A stretch of DNA of 64,000 nucleotides from Uranotaenia lowii. Lineage: Eukaryota; Arthropoda; Insecta; Diptera; Culicidae. Numbering within the stretch: position 1 is the stretch's first letter; each line of letters opens with the position of its first letter. Made by a program: the position numbers and the translations under genes. Location of the stretch: assembly GCF_029784155.1 (NCBI RefSeq), contig NC_073693.1, positions 169,933,104 to 169,997,103 of the forward strand, given 5' to 3'. Below are positions 10,893 through 22,979 of the stretch, piece by piece. The notes below the pieces were generated by a model, which did not search any database, was not told the origin of the DNA, and saw only the letters and a list, made by a program, of their open reading frames with translations.

Positions 10893-11104
10893 TAATTTTT
10901 CCTTAGCTCAGAGTTGTTTAATTTCCTCCTTTGATTGAAATTCTTGTAAAGGGTATTGTAAAAATGAAAGTAAACGTTTTTTTTTTAGTCGCGACACTTT
11001 CCTCCCAAAATCTTATTGAAAAAAGTAATACTCCTCTCATTACGCCATTGAAGTCGCATTCAAGAAAACTTTCCGATAGAATCAATTCCACTTGAATCAA
11101 ATTC

Positions 11105-11830
11105 GGTCGAAACGAGCTATATCAGATCATTTTCGCAATATCGCCATTCGTGCGAGGGATCCGATTTCGCAATCAGGCTAACCGAATCTCGAGAAATCTC
11201 AACTTCACACGACATCACATCACAGTGGGAGGGGGGAGAGTGAGAAAAACCGCCGGAGAACCATGGAAACTGACTTCTTGTTACGATTTCCCAACTTCCG
11301 GAGCGTGTATTTACCCACCTGATATTCAACACGCCAAACCAAATATAGAGAAACGCAATCTTGTTGTTTGGAGAGTCTGCCGGTCCTTTCGCCGTATCAA
11401 CAAATCCGTGCTTCTGGCTGCTGGCAAGCTTTTGTTCCGAGCCCTCGGCTGCCATTTCCATCCTCCTCCTAGTCCCAGCGTATTACCGGAACTTCATCAC
11501 CCCAATCGTCGTGGCTTCTTACAGTCAGTCAGTCAGTCGAGGAGGAGAAAATCCCCAAGAAAGTCAACTCAACACAGAGAAATGATCCCCAGCCAGTATG
11601 CCAGCTCTATTTAGTTGCGGCGGTGTGGTTCATTTTTATTCTCTGCATTGCTGAGGGAACGTTTGCTTCCTGTTTCTTTAGCTCAAATCCACCACCCACA
11701 TCTCTCCAATTGTGATCATCATCAGTAAATGAAGCTCTCCAAATGCTGTGAACTTCCGTCCTCCTCCAACCAGTCTTCGAATACTATTCTTCGCACCTGA
11801 GTAGGTATACTCCCATTACTACATAAACTA
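11105..11830. other. GC-richer unique island 1
   Basis: Composition rises sharply above the surroundings and no repeat signature is seen. It contains CAGTCAGTCAGTCAGTC at about 11524 followed by GAGGAGGAGAAAATCC. ORFs are open on both strands (plus 11150-11614, minus 11117-11461), as expected from composition, and neither shows a recognisable domain. It could be a cis-regulatory region, an untranslated exon or an unrecognised coding exon. Confidence 0.4.
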
Positions 11831-12289
11831 CGAGGTACTACTGATTGTACGCTGAACCTTTCGTTTTTTTTTTCGGAAGGAATGGTTTGGTTGGGATCTT
11901 GCGATGTGATTTGTGCAATCTGTTGTAGAAATGATTTGCTAAAAAGGGTTTTTGCCTCTGTGCCGGAAATGTATCCATTTGAGCACCGTAGAAAAGATTG
12001 CTTGTTTAGAGAAGCAACGTTTCCTGTTTGATTGAGTATTTGAAGTTTGAATATATTTGAACGTTTTTTATAATTTTGAGTTGTTGTTATAAATAATGAA
12101 AAACAATATCCTGCTTGGATTTAGAGTTTATCTAAAGAAGTTCTATACTACAATACTACAAACAAGAGGCGCAGTCTGATCACTTTCAAAATAATAAGCT
12201 TGCAACCCTGCTGTAGGGCTGCACAATGGAAAAAAAGTGCATAAACCGCGAAGAAATTCAATATCTTTCCTCCTACACAAAACAAATCT

Positions 12290-12960
12290 CTGAAAAAGTA
12301 CTTTCCATTAGTCAAAATTTCTAGAGAATCGATTGGTCGTAGTTTCAGTGGCCGCAAGGGCTTACGAACGTAGTTATAGGGCCTTTTAAACCCCTAATTA
12401 ATTCCCCTGTATTTTGTAAACAATCCAGAAAAAAAACTAATTTAGACTTGAAAACTTTGAACAAAAGTAGATCTATCTTGTGCATTTTTTTCTGAGAAAT
12501 CGAATGGAGGCTGTTCGAGCTACCGCACGTTTTGGAAAATGAAGTAATGCTGTTTTACCCCCAATTTCCCTGTATTTTTACATTTTTTCAGAAAATAGCA
12601 TGTTCGGACATCAACATTTTGAACCAAATGAGACGAATTTTATGTAATTTTTCTCAAGGAATCGAATGGAGGCTGTCTGAGCGACCGCAAGCTCCAGGTA
12701 ATGGAGTTATGGCTGTTTTACCCTCCATTCCGTTACATTTATCAAATTGTTAAGAAAACGCACGTTCGGACATAAAAATTATAAACCAAATGAGACTCCT
12801 CTTGAGTGATTCTTTCCGAGGAATCCAATGAAGTCTGTTTGAGCCACCGCACGCTTCTGAAAATGGAGTAATGGCTGTTTTCATCCTCAATTCCCCTACA
12901 TTTTTCAATAATTTCACAAAAAAACATGTTCGGACTTGAAAATTTTGAACGCAGATTTTC
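12290..12960. repeat. degenerate ~160-bp satellite, about four units
   Basis: A landmark (A/T)GTTCGGAC(A/T)T recurs at about 12602, 12774 and 12928, with a diverged version (TTTAGACTTGAAAACT) at 12441. Spacings are about 154-172 bp. Each unit also carries GAAT(C)GAATGGAGGCTGT, a CCGCA(C/A)G(C/T)T block, AATGGAGTAATGGCTGTTTT and a CCCCTGTATTTTT-like block. Units are clearly diverged, so the array is old. Confidence 0.85.
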
Positions 12961-14569
12961 AAGGCTGTCGCTACGAAAAGAATATGTCGGATTCCGGCGG
13001 AAAAAGGGAATTAATTTAAGAAGCGCAGACTTTTAAGGCTACTGTTGCTGATTGTGTTGTAATTTGGCCTTCCGGTTGAAATAAAATTCAAAAAAATTAT
13101 ATGGCAACGTTCGTTATTCTGGCAGCACTAGGCAAAACAAACAAAAACAAGTCTTTCGTTGATCTTTTCTTGTGAGCGACAGACGTGTCTGAGTGAATCT
13201 CTCTATTGAGAGAAGAAAGATAAGAATCGTAAAATCACAACAAAGCTCAAGAAAGATTGGACAAAAAAGTCAATAAATTCGTTTTATATGTCCATCAAAC
13301 TAAAGGGGAGCCCGTGAGATAATAGAGGCATTAAATAATGGAGGCTTATTCGATAGGTTATGATTATTTCAGACCACTCTACATAATAATAGATTACTTT
13401 TCAGAATCTTTCATGGATCTCAAATATCCAATGCAAGAAATTTTTCTTACAATGAGTTATATACGAATATTCAATCGAACAGTTTATCTTTGTAACACGT
13501 CCAAAAATCACCGAACTAATGAAAAAAATTAAACGGCAGCATGGCGTTTTTATCTCTACATAAATTAAGGATTATTAAGGATTTCGATTCAGAACACCTG
13601 ACTACATCATTATCAATTAACAAAAACTTTGAATCGAATGCTGGTGAGCATAAATAGTGTTTTCCTTATCAGAAATGTATGTTTCCTTTTAATTTCCTCA
13701 AACATTTCATCAGTGGAGTATTCAAAACCCAATTAAATAAATAAATAGATTTTCAAACTTTCATTAATCAAAGCTGATAAATAAAGCTTCATGTAAGAAA
13801 ACTGGCATTTTGATTTTTAAAAAACTTCGAAACATTTTGAAATATTCTAAAAAATTTGAGTTTTTAGTTAAAAAACGACAGAAATAAAAAACGACTTCGG
13901 AACTAAAGATTCGAGAGATCAGATCAAAACTCTTCTTTTTTTTAAGGATGTTAGGTATACAGTATACCTTTTGAATGTTGAATTCTTAAAAAAATATTTG
14001 AAAGCCGTAAATTTTAAATACAAAATCCAAAACTTGGGATTTTTTAAATTATTCTGAAAATGAAATGAAAATTCTGAAATAAAAAAAAACCAAATCATTG
14101 ATATTAAAACTTAATCATCCTAAGAAATTTTTTTGATGTGTAGAGCTTAGAAATCGAAGTCAAGGATTTCAGCTATGGTTTTGAAATCGAGAATCAAATT
14201 AAACTTTTGACTTTTCTCAAGTAAAAGCAACACTAATAACTTATCAAAATGGCAGCCAAAACAGCTATTGAGCTCCTCTGCTGTCTCTTAGCTTTGTGAA
14301 TTAGTTTTGGTGAAATTAACTGCAATTTTTGTTGCTTATGTTTAGGAGAAAACAACTATACGAGACGCATCAGCAGGGTACAGTGGCCGTTCTTTTCTTC
14401 TTAAAATAACGCGTAACCTCTGGGTTCGAATGATGCTTTTCTTAATTTTTATTATGGAAAATAAGCATTTCTATCATTTCTTAGGAAAGAAGTTCAAAAG
14501 ATGTTTTACCTAGAATCAGAAGGATTTATCTTATCTCTGTGATAGTTCTAATTTTCGATGACACATACA
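12961..14569. other. AT-rich sequence, no gene seen
   Basis: Short ORFs only. No transposon boundary was recognised. GGTATACAGTATACC near 13953 is a small palindrome. Nothing else stands out. Confidence 0.35.
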
Positions 14570-15412
14570 TAGGGTAACGAACCGATTTCATACTGATTTG
14601 GGAAATGGCTATGCTATTTTCTGAAATAAAAAGTACATGTTATAATATTGATTGCTTTATTCGCTCATTACGAAGATCAAGGCTTTTTCTATCGAAACAT
14701 ATCGTCGTTTGTTACAATGTGACAAGATTTAAACCTAAAAACTCTTCGTTTCTTCGATCATTACTCTGGTCGGTTTTTGGACCACCCTGTGAACCAATTT
14801 TGGACCACCCTTAAACTAAATGAGTTTTTTTTTTGTTCTAAATTTTGCCATATTCACGACAGCGATTGATGCGCAACAATTCAGTTTCTTTTTTTATTCT
14901 TGTAGTCAAGTTTTGTTTATTCACGTTAATTTATTCCTTAACTAACTTTCTTCAACTTTTCCCCAGCCATTATTTAGGTACATTTGTTTGTTGAATATTT
15001 CTTACTGCATAACTACAACTTCTAATGCTTTCACACAGCAATTTTTTATAACAATAGAGTAAACTCAGAAAACTCCTGCGTTTTATAGTGTGTTTCAGAT
15101 GTTTTGAAAATTTCGACAGCACATTGCAATCTCGACGAAATTTGTTCTACAGTGTTGAATAGTGGTCAGTTGACTTATCTTTTGGATCAATTTTTTGGAC
15201 GTAAATTTCTTTCATGCGACCCAATGATAAGTTAAAAAAGTCTAAAATCATCAACTCCGCTACATCAATTGATGCATTTCTACTTCCAACACCTTAGAAT
15301 ACATAAATTCAAAAAAGATAAAAATGTTCGAAAATTTTGCTATTTTTTTCAATCATCGAAAAGCCAATTTTTTTTGGCTGAAAATAAACAAAAGTTCAGT
15401 TTTATCGAATAA

Positions 15413-15527
15413 ATTGATTTTCGGCGATTTAAGTCACGAAATAAGGCATAGTGAATGCCGAAACGTCGGATGGAGAAATAAAAATCGTTTTAAGATTTTT
15501 TCGTGACTGAAATCGTTGAAAATCAAA
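15413..15527. mobile_element. short hairpin element, second CCGAAACGTCGG family member
   Basis: Arms TTGATTTTC..CGATTT.AGTCACGAA (15413-15440) and their inverse (15500-15527) enclose AAGGCATAGTGAATGCCGAAACGTCGGATG. From the core to the right arm this matches the minus strand of 6378-6663 almost base for base: CGTCGGATG.AG.AAATAAA.ATCGTTTTA.GATTTTTT, then ACTGAAATCG. It lies inside element A, and element B has no equivalent, so it inserted after the two copies separated. Confidence 0.65.
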
Positions 15528-16442
15528 GTATTCATTACCCAACCAGTCGATAGATTTTTGCTGTTCAGTTTTATCTTTAAAACAACTTTTGTTCTACGAA
15601 AAAAAAATATCGCTGGAGAAAATTGTCCTTCTTTTTTTTTTTTAATTTGCATAACCACAGGGGCTGTAAAACTATTTTTTTTTTTCAAATTACACTCCAA
15701 CATTGCTTACTAACTATTGAAACAGATAAAGACTATCTCATAGCTAAAGTTGATTTTTTTTCTTCTTAAAATTGTTCTACTATTAACTGAGATATTTCTA
15801 CTGTTACACAAATTAAATTCATTACATAATTGGCGATTTGTTGTCGATTTTTCCCAACCCATCCTTTAGATGAGGTTTATATTTCGACTCTTCCACATAA
15901 CCGAGTTTTTTTCTCGAAAACCAACCCTGAATGGTTGTAAATTTTAGACCAAACTGCAATTAATTTTTCATGAAGTTTAAAAAAATATGCATGTTCGATT
16001 TTTTCTTGTTTTTAAGCTTCTTTAAGCTGTAGTTTTGACAACTGCTTATCAAACAGTTGCCATTAATGTGGATTGTTAGATTAACCTGGCTTAAAGCATA
16101 GTGCACAAACAGTAAGTATGTTTAAATTACAACTTTTATTAATAAACATTCAACAGCAAGTTTAATACCCATGTTATGTTGAGTGCTCCAAAATGAATCT
16201 CTGAGGAATTAAGTAATAACTATTTTGAACATGGGTCACATTGTTATTAAAACAATATTTTTTGGTTCTTCTTTGGATTTTCACCTGAAATGGGCTTGAT
16301 TCGAGCCAACAGTGAAAATTCAAAATTTTATTTTAAATTTTTTCTCCCTTATCAGCTTATTTGAATGAAATGTCAGCTTAGTTTTATTAGAATTATAAGA
16401 AGTAGTTTTAACCATATTTGTTCAAAACGTTCAATATTTTTT

Positions 16443-16676
16443 TTAAACAAACACACACATATAGGACCTCAGTGAAACTTTGCGTTTCTTTGAAGAGATC
16501 TTAATTCTACTTAACACTAAAGCGTACATCTTTCAAGGATATAATGGCTAGCATCTTACTAATGCTAACACCACCAGTCCGCAGAAAGAGTACTATGCAT
16601 GCCGTGACCGAGAATCGATCTCATGACCTCTGGCTTAGAAGACTTTATTGCTATCCTCTAGACCACGGTCGGCGGC
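16443..16676 (-). mobile_element. tRNA-derived SINE, family S1
   Basis: This copy is near-identical in layout to 57992-58226. Read on the minus strand, it has a tRNA-like head beginning GCCGCCGACCGTGG with box A (TGGTCTAGAGG) and box B (GATCGATTCTC) and a GCATGGCATGC-like stretch. The body is ATGCTAGCCATTATATCCTT...GTACGCTTTAGTGTTAAGTA, ending in a TGTGTGTGTTTGTTT tail. It interrupts element A. Target duplications are not clear. Confidence 0.85.
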
Positions 16677-16814
16677 ATGATAATGAGAAAACATTGGAAA
16701 AAAAATTGCAAGTCCGTTGAACAGAATGCGCACTTAAATACGATTACTGCTGATAAATTTTGGTGAAAACATTATTTTTGAAGTGATTTATTTCTACATT
16801 TCTGATAAGTAATC

Positions 16815-16955
16815 AATACGTTTTGACCAAACTTGCCCGGATTTTGGTCTACAATTTTGGAATTAAATGACCGGATCTTGCCAGGTTTTTAATTAAAATA
16901 ATCGGATTTTTTCCGGTCTAGATGCGTGCTGATAAAATTCTGGAATCTTTAATCT
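16815..16955. mobile_element. fragment of the CCGG-rich element
   Basis: CTTGCCCGGATTTTGGTCTA, CCGGATCTTGCCAGGTTTTTA and CCGGTCTAGATGCGTGCTGA parallel 2750-2850 and 46160-46265. Only the right part of the element is present. Confidence 0.65.
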
Positions 16956-17024
16956 ATAGAACTGTTACTTTTATCAAAATGTTGCAGAATTTGAACACTC
17001 ATGCACGCATTACTTTTTACCTAG

Positions 17025-17776
17025 TACCGTCAAACGGGGCATCATGCTAAAGCAGGGTTGGATGCAACATTTGTATACCACAACATTCATTCAATTTTTA
17101 TTTCAATATACTGTAATAAAGTTATCATTGATTTATAACCAATTGATGATGACATAGTTTTTAACATCGTGATTCTTATAAAAAGTTTAAAAAATCGAGC
17201 AATAAATGTACAAATTTTTACATTTTTAGATTTTCTCATAAATGGCGTTTCCATATGCTGGAATATGATTGTTTTGCATTATGGGTTTGTTATCATCAAA
17301 ATTTCATCCATTCTAAGATTTATTTTCATGATTTAAGCTAAAAGAATATTTTGTAGTATTTTTTACCCCTAAATTTATGCAGCAGATTAACACTTTTTTC
17401 TAAAAAAACATTTTTTTGACAGAAAAAATGTAAAATGTAATTCGAACAAAACCATAAATTACTGCAATTGGGGCTTTATGCGTTATGACATCACAAATGT
17501 ATCAAAAAACTATAAATTTCCAAACGTTCTCATTTGATTTTTCATTTATTAGAGAGTTTGTTGCAAATTACCCCTTTTTCTTAGTAGGGTGAAAATCGCA
17601 TGTTTTTGTAAATTCAAAAATAACTGGTAAAACCAATAATTTTTCTGATTACGTAAGCTTGGTGTCCCATCAACCTTAAAACTTTTGATATACGAGAGGT
17701 ATGATTATCTGTAAGCATTAAGATTTTAGAAACAATTGAAGTTGAAAAGTGTTGCATGTTGCCCCAGTTGACGGTA
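17025..17776. mobile_element. 752-bp TA-flanked MITE
   Basis: The left end is TACCGTCAAACGGGGCATCA and the right end is GCATGTTGCCCCAGTTGACGGTA, near-perfect inverted repeats of about 23 bp bounded by TA. The left end shows a second G-rich copy of the terminal word about 18 bp in (GGGGCATCATGC, then GGGTTGGATGC). The interior is AT-rich without ORFs. Typical of a Tc1/mariner- or pogo-type non-autonomous element. Confidence 0.85.
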
Positions 17777-17929
17777 ATATAAATATTCCTTTTATTTTAC
17801 TTTTTGTTTACATTAAAGTGAACTGTTGTATTTTCCGTACACAAAGTCCTTTTCTTGTTAGTTCAAGGTACAAATATTTCTTTCACATTTGGTCGACTTC
17901 TCAATAGCTAAAAGTGAGATATGCTAATC

Positions 17930-18850
17930 ACTGTTTTCCATCCATTGTGGACAGTGTTCTTGAAATCCGTCCGGTTGCAGTAGAATGTAGGAAGGAGAAA
18001 CGCTTTCGCAACAACATCTCGGCTGCATATTCTTAAAGTTGGCTCTCCACAGTCATTGGATGTTGTTAGATGGTGTCAGGAGCTGGAAGTAAGCCGAAAC
18101 GGAAGTAGCTCCGAAGCGTGGCGAGGCGAGGGGGGATCCGTTTTGATGATGCCGATCCAAATCAGCACCAGAAGGAGCCGGAACAGAGATTGTTGGGGCG
18201 GGAGTATTTTCTTGGCCTATTTTCTAGGAATCCCAATGCGAGGATCGACGACGACAACACGGCCAGAGGGGAAAAATCGAGAAAGTACACGCACAGAATA
18301 TTAAACGATAGAAAATCCAGCCCGTCAGTCAGTCAGCCAGTCAGTCGTCGGCGGAGGGAAGCATGGGCGCAATTTCTCCACATCTCCCCCTTCTTCAACC
18401 TCTCTCTTACTTATTGGCAGGGTTTGGCTGCGTCCCGACGAGCGACGTTTAGGCATCGTCAGTGAGGCTACCCCAAAGTCTGGCGGCGGCGCCTGTGTCA
18501 TTTTCCTGCTTTTCCTATTGCTGCCAATTCTGTGATGGGTATTGGTTTTTGCATTGTTGTGAGAGTGTGTGCGACTTGGTGAAATTGCCTGCACGTGTAG
18601 CTCTTACTCGCGCCCACTTTTTCATCCCTTATTCCGGTTGATGGTTAATCATGATGGGTTCGCCCTTTTGTCGGGTTGCGATTGTGTGCGTTTTTCCTTC
18701 CGGAGTACTCTTCGGCTGTTGGTTCTAGGTGCCTTGCCTAGTCGCGTGTTTTGCTTTTCGCTGTGTTGTTGTTTGGGTTGCTGCTGCCGCGCCGGTTGAC
18801 TGAGGGTTCACTTTTTATTGCCTTCATATAAACGGGGGCTTTATTATTCG
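17930..18850. other. GC-richer unique island 2
   Basis: A compact GC-richer block with no repeat signature, containing CGTCAGTCAGTCAGCCAGTC at about 18322. An acceptor-like TCTCCACAG precedes 18051, and a donor-like GGAA|GTAAGC follows 36 bp later, which could bound a micro-exon, but both are weak. Overlapping ORFs occur on both strands (18056-18465, 18325-18594, 18569-18799) with no recognisable domain. A regulatory region, promoter or untranslated exon is as likely as coding. Confidence 0.4.
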
Positions 18851-20760
18851 CTGTTTTCGGTACGGCGTTCTTGAAGAATCATCGGCTAGAAACTCAAAAC
18901 TCAATTCTTGAATTGAGGCACGGCTCAAAGTTTTGTTTCTCCGTCAACATGGAATTCGCTGAACTTATTTTTTTAAGAAAATAACAAGAGGACAAATATT
19001 CTAACAGTTTTCTACTGTCCACATTTTAAATGGAAATTCGATAAGAAATATGCTTCATTAATGTTAAACAATTCTAACCTTTTCCCAAAAGATTGAAAGA
19101 TCAAATAACGGTTGGAACCTCAGCTCAGTGCTGAAATTTCTTCCTAAACCATCCGTCTTTGTCGTTTGAGGATCCGATTCCGGAATCGAAGTAATTTCAT
19201 TTGGCAAACAATGTGAAACAGGAACCGCAACGTTCGTGCTGCAAGGTGTATTTAGTCGAGCGTTTGATGTTTGACATATGTGTGGGAGCATCTTCACAGG
19301 GCATCGTTTTTCTTGGGAGAAGAAAGGATTTACGAATTGTGTTTAAGATATCACAAAATCTATCGGTAAAATTCACCATTGTAATAAAAGGCAAAATGTG
19401 TAGCAATAAATCAAATCTCTTTTGTAGCTTGAAAACAGTTTTGGCAGATCTTATAATTTTGGTAGCTCACTAAATTTAGCAAGCCCACTAAATTTAGCAA
19501 CGAGTACTGAACCAGTCTTGTAGGCAAGGAAGGGGCTTCAAAACCAACTAAAGGTCATCTAAACCGACGTTATTTGCTTGAGGAATCAATCTTATGTCTC
19601 GATTCTTAAGCTTTCAGAGTAAAGTTGGAGACTTGCTCTCTTCTCAATTAATTTAGTGCATGGTGTCTTTTTTTGAACAATATCAAGAGAAAAAATGAGA
19701 ATTTCTAAAAATTTTACGCACCATTCGGTAAAAATATCGAACGGGTGGTTTAGAACAACTTTTTTTTCAAGATTTGCGATCAAAATACACCAGCAAAATT
19801 TTTTAGCTTTCGCTAATAATTTTTCCTTAGAAATTCAAATTTTACATACAACTCAAACTGAGCTTAAATGAGTAAATTTTCTTTAAAAAAAAATGTTATA
19901 TTAATGTTTGAAATTCAAAAATTTTGGCAAAAATCTGAAATAACGAAGAATATTTGAAAATTTACAATGAACATTTTCAAATTTATCAATAAAAATAGCT
20001 AGCAACACTGTAGCAAATTAACAATAGCACGGCAATAAAGGTGCTTTCTCTGTGACCATTTAAGAATGAAGACAGAATGTAGTTTTGAGTTGAGTGAAGA
20101 AAGTTAAAATTTAATCATTAAACAATATATTTTGCCTCCGCACGATTTATGTGTACTTTAGACAGCGATTGTTGTGGTTTTAGGAAAAAAAAATAAAAAC
20201 TTTCTGTTTTGATTATCATTGAATGTGTTCATTGTTTGCTTGGTATATGTTATTTTGATGCGTTTTCATGAAAATTGTTTTCTTTCAATATTGAATTTCC
20301 AGTTTAAGAGTAGTTTAAGTATATAATTTGTATATAAATCTCCTTAGGTTTTCAAAAAGTGTTTGATAATCTTTACAAAGCATTAAAACGTTTCTTTCAA
20401 TACTTATTTCAATATGATATTCGAATTTAAAACGCATATTAACTTTGTGGGGACTGAACTTTTTCTAAAAATGTAAGAAAACAAACTCACAACAGATCGC
20501 CAAGAAGAAACCCCGTAGAGCCTTAATCAATTTTTTGGTTTTTCCAGGGAGCATCAATATCTGGTAGAATGATTAAATTGTAACTTTCCTTATCCAACTC
20601 AAAACTAAACTCAAACCCACTCAGCCATGTCATTAAAAGTCACTTCATAACCTAGAACAAAATCATTTCTATTAGTCAAACCAATAAAATGCTTATGCAT
20701 AGAGATTTTTCAATTTACTATCAACCGAAATTGATCCCTCAATCGATCTGAATGATTGTG
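18851..20760. other. AT-rich sequence, no supported gene
   Basis: Only short ORFs. ACTAAATTTAGCAA is directly repeated at about 19470 and 19488. No transposon termini were recognised. Confidence 0.35.
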
Positions 20761-22100
20761 CTGCTAAATCCTATCTAGATAAATTGAGTCCGAGATTCAG
20801 CCATAACGTCAATTGCTAGGGAAAACGTGACCGAGATATGGACAATTTGTGAAACAAGCCACCAACGACAGGACAGCATCCTGTGGTTGGTTCGTTCGTC
20901 TCCGGAATCACTTAACTTAGTCACTTTAGTGACGCTTGGGTTCCACTTCCGGCAGCACCCGGCAATCGATTGTCGGTTCAGTCCACTCCACAAAAATAAG
21001 TGGATGCCTCATTCGCACATTGCGTGTTTTTTTTTTTGCTTCTAAAAGTGTATACAAACATACCGTATCTTCAATGGCCCGTACAGGCCACAGCCCACAA
21101 CAGCTGAGCTAGTTGATGTGTCCTACAAGGAGTATAAAAGTAATAACATCGATCTTCTTCTGCGTAAGACTTTGGGTTGGAGGAAGAGGGCAAGGCCATT
21201 TGGGGTCATCCGAGAGTAAGCTAAACGTATACCAAGATAATAGGGTTTTCTTAGGTTGAGAAGAGTGCCGAATCTAGCACCACATTGCTGGATCCTCCCC
21301 GAGTCAATACCGAATCAGACTGACTGACTGACTGAGGAGGGTGAGAAGGTTAAAGGATGCCCGAATGATTTGTCATCAGGCCTTCTTAATACAATGTCCC
21401 ATTGTGGCTGTTCCTTGCGGTTGGCCCTCGTTGTTGTGTCGTGTTTCTATTACATAACCTCCAAATGGGTCCTCCGAAATGGTGGTGGCCCACAGATAAA
21501 AGTTCCGTGATAGTGGTCTGGTTTCCGAGTGTGCGGAAGTGATGGACCAACAACTGCCAAGTGAACTTTTCCGGGGAGAATCTTCTCGACACGAACTGAC
21601 TGCTAGTTACAGCATAGATTTTTGGCAAGTGAACTAGAGAGGGGTTTGAGATGGTGGTTCGTTAAAGGTTTTCTCCTTCGTTTGTCCCCATTTTTCTTAT
21701 TGAATTCAATCAGCGTTCTTATAGATTGTTTCGCTACAGGACCGAAACCACAGACTGCATGCTCCCTCGCTATTCGGAAGTTTCCGAGAAGTATAGGAAT
21801 ACTTGGTGCGGTCAAATTTGCCTAGGTCGGCAATTTTCTTTTACGACCCCATAACATTTAGCAACAGCAGAAGTAGGAGCAGCCAGCAGCACTAGAGCTC
21901 GTAGCATAGACGAAAAAGAGCCAAGATCCCAATTGCCGTGGTGCGGATGTGACTGCATGACCTCTCTGATGGTATGGCTTTCATAATTGCGACATTCGGT
22001 CAATTTGTGCGGGGAAGTGGAATGATATCATCCTTTGGCTGATGATGTTTACGTAACTAAAGGTTTGTGTGTTTAGTCCGTTGGACCATTATCAATGCAC
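20761..22100. other. GC-richer unique island 3
   Basis: Unique-looking sequence with short ORFs on both strands and no recognisable protein. It holds GACTGACTGACTGAGGAGG at about 21319, the reverse-complement style of the CAGTCAGTC...GGAGG motif in islands 1 and 2. Patches such as 21.38-21.63 and 21.84-22.00 kb could be regulatory or exonic. No splice-bounded exon is convincing. Confidence 0.4.
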
Positions 22101-22360
22101 ATTCAATCTAATCACGGGCAACTTATCTCGACTCAACGAATTCTATGACTATTACCTACCATGAATTTTTGATAAACATTTACAATTCTTGGTATACAAT
22201 AACAAGAGCTTTTGATTGCGGTTTCTACTTAGAAACATTAGTGATTTATCAAGAATTTTTGCTTACATTTATTGAATAATGCTGTCAATCACTCCTCGAT
22301 TGCCTTTCAATAACATCAAGGTTTCAACTAATTTGAGTTTTGAGACATTCTTAAAGATAT

Positions 22361-22925
22361 AGGGGAGGATGGGGATACTTGATCCCCTTTTCTTATTTTC
22401 ATCATATCTTTTTGGGAAAATTTGGCAACTCGCCGTCTTTTGCATTTTCTGACAGCGTGTAATTTCAAGTTTATATGCTCCAAAAGTTAAAACGAGGCAT
22501 GAGCCCTTAGATCAACTAAAAGCACTTTCGTGAAACGAATAAAAAGTGATATTATAAAATTTAAAGAAGACTTTACTAAATAAGACTTGATCCTTAATTC
22601 AGGGTGCCCTGAACCTAGGCAATCTAGCAAAATTCCAAGATAAATAGTCTGTTGACTATTTTTTGCTATCTAAGTTCTCATTTCATAGTTAGTAACTGTT
22701 GAACAAAGAGATTTCTAAAAGTTTGTCTACTACCAAATAATAATTGCATACTTGAAGGCGTAATTTTCTAGTTTTTAGATAAATACAGTATTTTGAGTCC
22801 TTTTTAACAGATAATTACTAGAAAAATATAAGTTATTGGACAAATATTTCGTCACAACCAATGATCACGATCCATTCATATGAGAAATATTGCTTTTTGT
22901 ACTCTAGGGATCAATAAATCCCAAA
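22361..22925. mobile_element. partial element D, GGGGATACTTGATCCCC family (copy 1)
   Basis: The left tip AGGGGAGGATGGGGATACTTG followed by ATCCCC resembles the tip at 26643. A possible right end is the GGGATCAATAAATCCC region near 22907, but it matches poorly. The interior has no ORF. The call rests on the shared tip only. Confidence 0.4.
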
Positions 22926-22979
22926 ACATATATTTTGGGAAACTTCTTTAAGAAAAATGAGAGTTGACTGTTGCTTTGG

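Larger units (their letters stand above)
14570..16730. mobile_element. element A, a truncated relative of element B
   Basis: The left tip TAGGGTAACGAACCGATTT is at 14570. Blocks align in order with element B (27198-31210): GGCTATGCTATTTTCTGAAATA, TTTTGGACCACCC, ACGACAGCGATT(G/T)ATGCGCAA, CCACAGGGGCT, AGACTATCTCAT(A/G)GCTA and GGAATTAAGT. A SINE (16443-16676) interrupts the right part, after which homology resumes (CATGAT...ATTGGAAAAAA...GCAAG) and then fades before the expected right tip. There is no coding capacity. It is non-autonomous and has lost its right end. Confidence 0.75.

Noticed and set aside
11150..11614. 154-codon plus ORF in island 1
   Set aside because: The opposite strand is also open for 114 codons; Arg/Pro/His-rich low-information translation, no domain.
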